Of a stretch of DNA of 64,000 nt, positions 60,973 to 64,000 are shown piece by piece. The notes under the pieces are model-generated. The model saw only the letters and a list, made by a program, of their open reading frames with translations, made no database searches and was not told the origin of the DNA. Position 1 is the stretch's first letter. Every line of letters begins with the position of its first letter. A program made the position numbers and the translations under genes. Origin of the DNA: Bacteroidia bacterium (lineage in GTDB: Bacteria > Bacteroidota > Bacteroidia > B-17B0 > Aurantibacillaceae); contig JAEUTN010000014.1 in the NCBI GenBank assembly GCA_016787895.1, forward strand, positions 248,001 to 312,000, in the 5' to 3' direction.

Positions 60973-63054
60973 TTATTCTACCACCCACTTCATAACATGT
61001 GGGCTGTGACTTTTACTTTCAATAAAAAGTGTGTACAATCCTTTGGAAAGATTGATGTTAAGTTTATCGCCGCTTCTAACATTGAAAGTTTCAAACACAC
61101 ATTGTCCCAATCCATTAAACACCTTTAAGGAGGTGTGAATGGTTTCACCTAAATAGGTCAAAGTTAAATCCCCGTTTGAAGGATTCGGAAAAACACTCAA
61201 CTGTTCTTGCTGTGATTGGTTTTCGTTCAGTCCTTCGCATATTACAAATACCTGAGATACAGATGCTGTGTCGGTACATCCGGCTGTACTGGTTCCAATT
61301 ACCGAGTATAAAGTGGAGTTAACAGTCACTTGAATAATGGCACCGGTTTGGTTGGTGTTCCATGTGTAAGTTGAAGCGCCAAAAGCCGAAAGGTATACGG
61401 TATACCCGAAACAAGCCCAGGGGTCGGAACTCATTGCCGTAACAGAAGGTAGTGGGTTGACTACCAAACTAAACGTTGCAAAATTTCCACAGCCGTTCGG
61501 ATCAGCGCTCTGCACTGTGAAGTTAGTGCTGCCTGAAGGTGAAACTGTGATACTGCTGCCGGCTTGTTGGTTGTTCCAGGAATACAATGTTGCGCCACTT
61601 GCACTTAAGATGGCGGTATCGCCTTCACACAAAACAGATGGACTAGCCGTTACTGAAAGTGTTTGTGAGTTGCAAGAACCGAACTTCCACAAGTCGTTCA
61701 AATTACCACTGCTTGTTTGGCTATTGGTATCGTATCCATTCCCCCCAAATAACCAGAAGCTACCGCTGTTGTCTTGCCAGGCAACCGCCCCATCTCTGCC
61801 ACCCGGGGTATTGAGGGCGGAAGGAATTCCTTGTGTGCCATATACCCCGGCTTGTGAAATGGTGTTTCCGCCTTTAATCCAGGTCCATTCATTAGTAGCA
61901 ATGTGGTATCTCCATAAATCATTCATAAAATCCACTGTAGCGATTAAATAGCCCATAGCGTAACCACCCATTAACCATAAATCTCCTGATGCATCGGTCC
62001 AGGTAACACCCGAAACTCTGCTGCCGGGAAAGTTTGCAGCAGATGGGATGCCTTGAGTTCCGTAAACTCCAAGTGTATTTACACCATTGCTTCCGTTTAT
62101 CCAGGTCCATTGATTGTTTAATGGATTGTATTTCCACAAATCATTGAGGTGTCCAACAATTACCCCTGCAGCCGGATAACCTAAACCTCCCAAAAGCCAA
62201 AAATTTCCTGAAGCATCGGTCCATGCATTTTGGTAGGCCCTTCCCCCTGGGTTGTTCAAAGCAGAGGGTACTCCAAGTGTTCCGTATGTTCCATTTTGAT
62301 CGTATGAATTGCTACCCCTTACCCAGGTCCATTGGTTGCTCGCGATGTTGTATTTCCATAAGTCGTTTAACAGACCTAAGTTAGAAGTAGCTTCGTATCC
62401 AAAACCACCAAATAGCCATAAATTACCCGAAGCATCGGTCCAGGAAACTGCACCTTGTCTTGCTCCGGGCGTATTGCCCGCTGATGCAACACCCAGGGTG
62501 CCGTAAACACCGGGCTGATCAATGTTCGCGCTCCCCTTCATCCAGGTCCACTGATTGGTGGAGGGGGAGTATTTCCACAAATCATTCAAAAAACCTTGCT
62601 GAGCCGAACCATCAAAACCATTACCTCCAAATAACCAAAAGTCTCCGTTAGCATCCCTCCATGAAACAGCCTTGCTTCTTGAACCGGGATTGTTAGACAC
62701 CGCTGACACTCCTATGGTTCCGTAAACCCCACTCTGAGCACCTATGGTGTTGCCTTTTATAAAGGTCCATTGATTTGTCAGCGGGTCGTATTTCCAAAGA
62801 TCATTCAACTGGTTAAAACTCATGGCGTCGTTTCCAAAGCCTCCAAACAACCAAAATTTCCCTGAGGCATCCGTCCAGCTCACCGCATTGTTTCTGCTTC
62901 CTGGAGTAGTAGTGGCCGCAGGTACGCCCATGGTACCATACATTCCTGTTTGATTGATGCTGTTGCTGCCCTTTTTCCAGGTGTAATTTTGTGCAAAGCA
63001 GTTTTTGCTAATCAAAATGCAGAGCACACAAGTTAAGAATGTTGGTTTACGCAT
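60973..63054 (-). CDS. Secreted Kelch-like repeat protein with Ig-like domains and T9SS sorting domain
   Basis: A 693-aa exported protein. After the signal peptide (MRKPTFLTCVLCILISKNCFA) come six repeats of about 73 residues (about 25-460), each with a GVYGTLG-like strand, PGSR, a WTDASGNFWLFGG core and LNDLWKY. This is a galactose-oxidase/Kelch-type blade, so six blades would form one propeller. Two Ig-like segments follow (VTASPSVLCEGDTAILSASG, then SSDPWACFGYTVYLSAFGAS), and the end (LSVFPNPSNGDLTLTYLGET, VFNGLGQCVF) is a T9SS type A domain. An ATG at 63078 overlaps the -7 box and is excluded; 63066 and 63054 remain possible. Confidence 0.87.
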   Translation of the reverse strand: MRKPTFLTCVLCILISKNCFAQNYTWKKGSNSINQTGMYGTMGVPAATTTPGSRNNAVSWTDASGKFWLFGGFGNDAMSFNQLNDLWKYDPLTNQWTFIKGNTIGAQSGVYGTIGVSAVSNNPGSRSKAVSWRDANGDFWLFGGNGFDGSAQQGFLNDLWKYSPSTNQWTWMKGSANIDQPGVYGTLGVASAGNTPGARQGAVSWTDASGNLWLFGGFGYEATSNLGLLNDLWKYNIASNQWTWVRGSNSYDQNGTYGTLGVPSALNNPGGRAYQNAWTDASGNFWLLGGLGYPAAGVIVGHLNDLWKYNPLNNQWTWINGSNGVNTLGVYGTQGIPSAANFPGSRVSGVTWTDASGDLWLMGGYAMGYLIATVDFMNDLWRYHIATNEWTWIKGGNTISQAGVYGTQGIPSALNTPGGRDGAVAWQDNSGSFWLFGGNGYDTNSQTSSGNLNDLWKFGSCNSQTLSVTASPSVLCEGDTAILSASGATLYSWNNQQAGSSITVSPSGSTNFTVQSADPNGCGNFATFSLVVNPLPSVTAMSSDPWACFGYTVYLSAFGASTYTWNTNQTGAIIQVTVNSTLYSVIGTSTAGCTDTASVSQVFVICEGLNENQSQQEQLSVFPNPSNGDLTLTYLGETIHTSLKVFNGLGQCVFETFNVRSGDKLNINLSKGLYTLFIESKSHSPHVMKWVVE

Positions 63055-63075
63055 TTTTATGTTCATGATAGGTTT

Positions 63076-63083
63076 CAAATTTA
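63076..63083 (-). promoter_or_regulatory. Candidate -7 box of the Kelch-like T9SS gene
   Basis: On the minus strand TAAATTTG is a full match to TAnnTTTG. It is 21 nt before the ATG at 63054 and 9 nt before that at 63066. Confidence 0.5.
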
Positions 63084-63175
63084 CTTAATTATTAGTTTCT
63101 GTTTTGCCGGTAAATCAATTGAAAGATGATTTCACTATCAGTGCAAACCAACGAATCAAAAAGACTTTAGCTTAT

Positions 63176-63895
63176 TTATTTATTAAGTACTGCCTTTCCA
63201 TTTATTATTGTTCCCCATTCTCCACTTAGTCTGTACAAATACATGCCGTTCATGAGATCCGGTACTTCCAACAGAGTTTTTCCCTCTCCAATTTTAACTT
63301 TATTGTACACCAGCTTTCCGTTTAAGTCGTATAACCGGAAAGAAAAATATTCGCCCTTGGTATTTTCAAATTGAACGATTGAGCAATTGTTTATAGGATT
63401 CGGATAAATTGTAACGGCCGGGGCATTGTTCAAAGGTTCAATGACAGAAAGCGGATTTTGAAGAAAAAGTTTAATCGGGAAATAACAAGTCACGATTGAA
63501 TCTCCGGGCATGTCGGAATCGTAAACATGAAACCATCCGCTGACAACTGTGTTGCCGGGATAATTTGTTGTTTTAAAATGAATGGGGAAATTGAACTGTT
63601 CGAGAGAGTCAATGGGATATGCCAAAAAAGACAGAACCATGATGTTGGGTGAAGTAATCATGGATGTATCTTCCAGGATTAAACGCAACACCGGGTATAC
63701 AGCCATATTGGTGTCGAGGTAATGTAAATCTCCAACAACGGTGGTGTTTTGGGTGTGGCTTATATAAAATGTATCGGCACTTAAATGCAAATTAGAACAA
63801 TCCACCAGTACTTGTGCTTGAATCCCATGTGCGAACATCAAGGCGAAAACACCAATACTAATTCGGTTTTTAAAATATCTTATTTTGGACACCAT
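63176..63895 (-). CDS. Secreted protein with T9SS type A sorting domain
   Basis: A 239-aa exported protein: a basic N-terminus (MVSKIRYFKNRISI), a hydrophobic core (GVFALMFAHGIQAQ) and a beta-rich body (LHLSADTFYISHTQNTTVVG, PVLRLILEDTSMIT) with no motif I know. The end (VTIYPNPINNCSIVQFENTK, LYDLNGKLVYN, DLMNGMYLYRLSGEWG, NGKAVLNK) is a T9SS type A domain. It is 121 nt upstream of the Kelch-like gene on the same strand. The last 105 nt of the window after it contain no visible gene. Confidence 0.82.
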   Translation of the reverse strand: MVSKIRYFKNRISIGVFALMFAHGIQAQVLVDCSNLHLSADTFYISHTQNTTVVGDLHYLDTNMAVYPVLRLILEDTSMITSPNIMVLSFLAYPIDSLEQFNFPIHFKTTNYPGNTVVSGWFHVYDSDMPGDSIVTCYFPIKLFLQNPLSVIEPLNNAPAVTIYPNPINNCSIVQFENTKGEYFSFRLYDLNGKLVYNKVKIGEGKTLLEVPDLMNGMYLYRLSGEWGTIINGKAVLNK

Positions 63896-64000
63896 ATCTG
63901 CCCCTTAACTTTTTGTTAAACAAGTTACTGAAAAAAGAAACGCCTTTCACAGGGGTTTAAAGAATAGCCACTTTTTAATTTAATGGCATCAACTTTGTAA

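Noticed and set aside
61500..63000. DNA tandem repeats suggesting a mobile or satellite array
   Set aside because: The periodicity of about 219 nt is explained by the six protein repeats of the Kelch-like gene.
63910..63926. TTAAC-TTTTT-GTTAA hairpin upstream of the last T9SS gene
   Set aside because: Five AT-rich pairs are too weak to call an operator or terminator.

Overview
The window is a contiguous piece of a Bacteroidota chromosome. The evidence is: fused lpxC-fabZ and hemC-hemD genes, a TamL-type outer-membrane lipoprotein, DUF1573, DUF2480 and DUF3109 family genes, a bshC gene for bacillithiol synthesis, many secreted proteins ending in type IX secretion (T9SS) C-terminal domains, a carboxypeptidase-like-domain TonB receptor, and promoters of the Bacteroidota type (TAnnTTTG/A as -7 box, TTTG about 20 nt upstream, almost no Shine-Dalgarno). 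I cannot place it below class level. No phage, transposase, integrase or CRISPR array is visible, so this is mainly core genome with secreted and surface genes between.

Layout. 1-3996: end of an amino-acid permease, a ComEA-like helix-hairpin-helix protein, lpxC/fabZ, lpxA and an ABC ATPase. 4018-7862: the phenylacetyl-CoA epoxidase locus, with paaE divergent from paaABC, an unlisted 35-residue membrane ORF and paaD. 7941-14205: two T9SS cargo proteins around a TonB receptor. 14292-18825 (minus): a 3-oxoadipyl-CoA-type thiolase, upp and bshC, then a corrinoid adenosyltransferase and a PaaI-like thioesterase. The thiolase and thioesterase fit the phenylacetate pathway of the epoxidase locus. 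18912-24866: a LamG-domain sensor kinase with a LytTR regulator, facing a pair of secreted proteins and a small outer-membrane beta-barrel candidate. 24882-33541: hemA, a small secreted protein, yifB/comM, holA, a glycosyltransferase, tamL and an rRNA methyltransferase. 33547-39095: three DUF1573 paralogues, valS and a DEFD-box helicase. 39096-39594: tRNA-Gln and a dense cluster of overlapping hairpins. 39595-50300: a GT117-like membrane glycosyltransferase, a polysaccharide deacetylase, DUF2480, an orphan solute-binding protein, DUF3109, an RmlD-like reductase, a flippase, dut and hemCD. 50427-58652: a lipoprotein, a PIN-PhoH ATPase, an sdpR-sdpI pair with a clear operator, an intergenic structured repeat, a T9SS protein, typA, an NAD(P)-binding protein and hemE. 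58750-64000: an M1 metallopeptidase, tRNA-Arg, a six-repeat Kelch-like T9SS protein and another T9SS protein.

The observations most worth following are: the 35-aa membrane ORF inside the paa operon; the 187-bp multi-stem intergenic element at 53646-53832; the chain of mutually exclusive hairpins behind tRNA-Gln at 39271-39387; the intrinsic terminator lying inside the 5' end of the third DUF1573 gene; the -7 boxes so close to the start codons of hemA, hemCD and hemE that their mRNAs should be leaderless or nearly so; and the LamG-sensor/LytTR pair facing an unexplained pair of secreted proteins. All promoters, terminators and start revisions were read by eye. No searches or computations were run.
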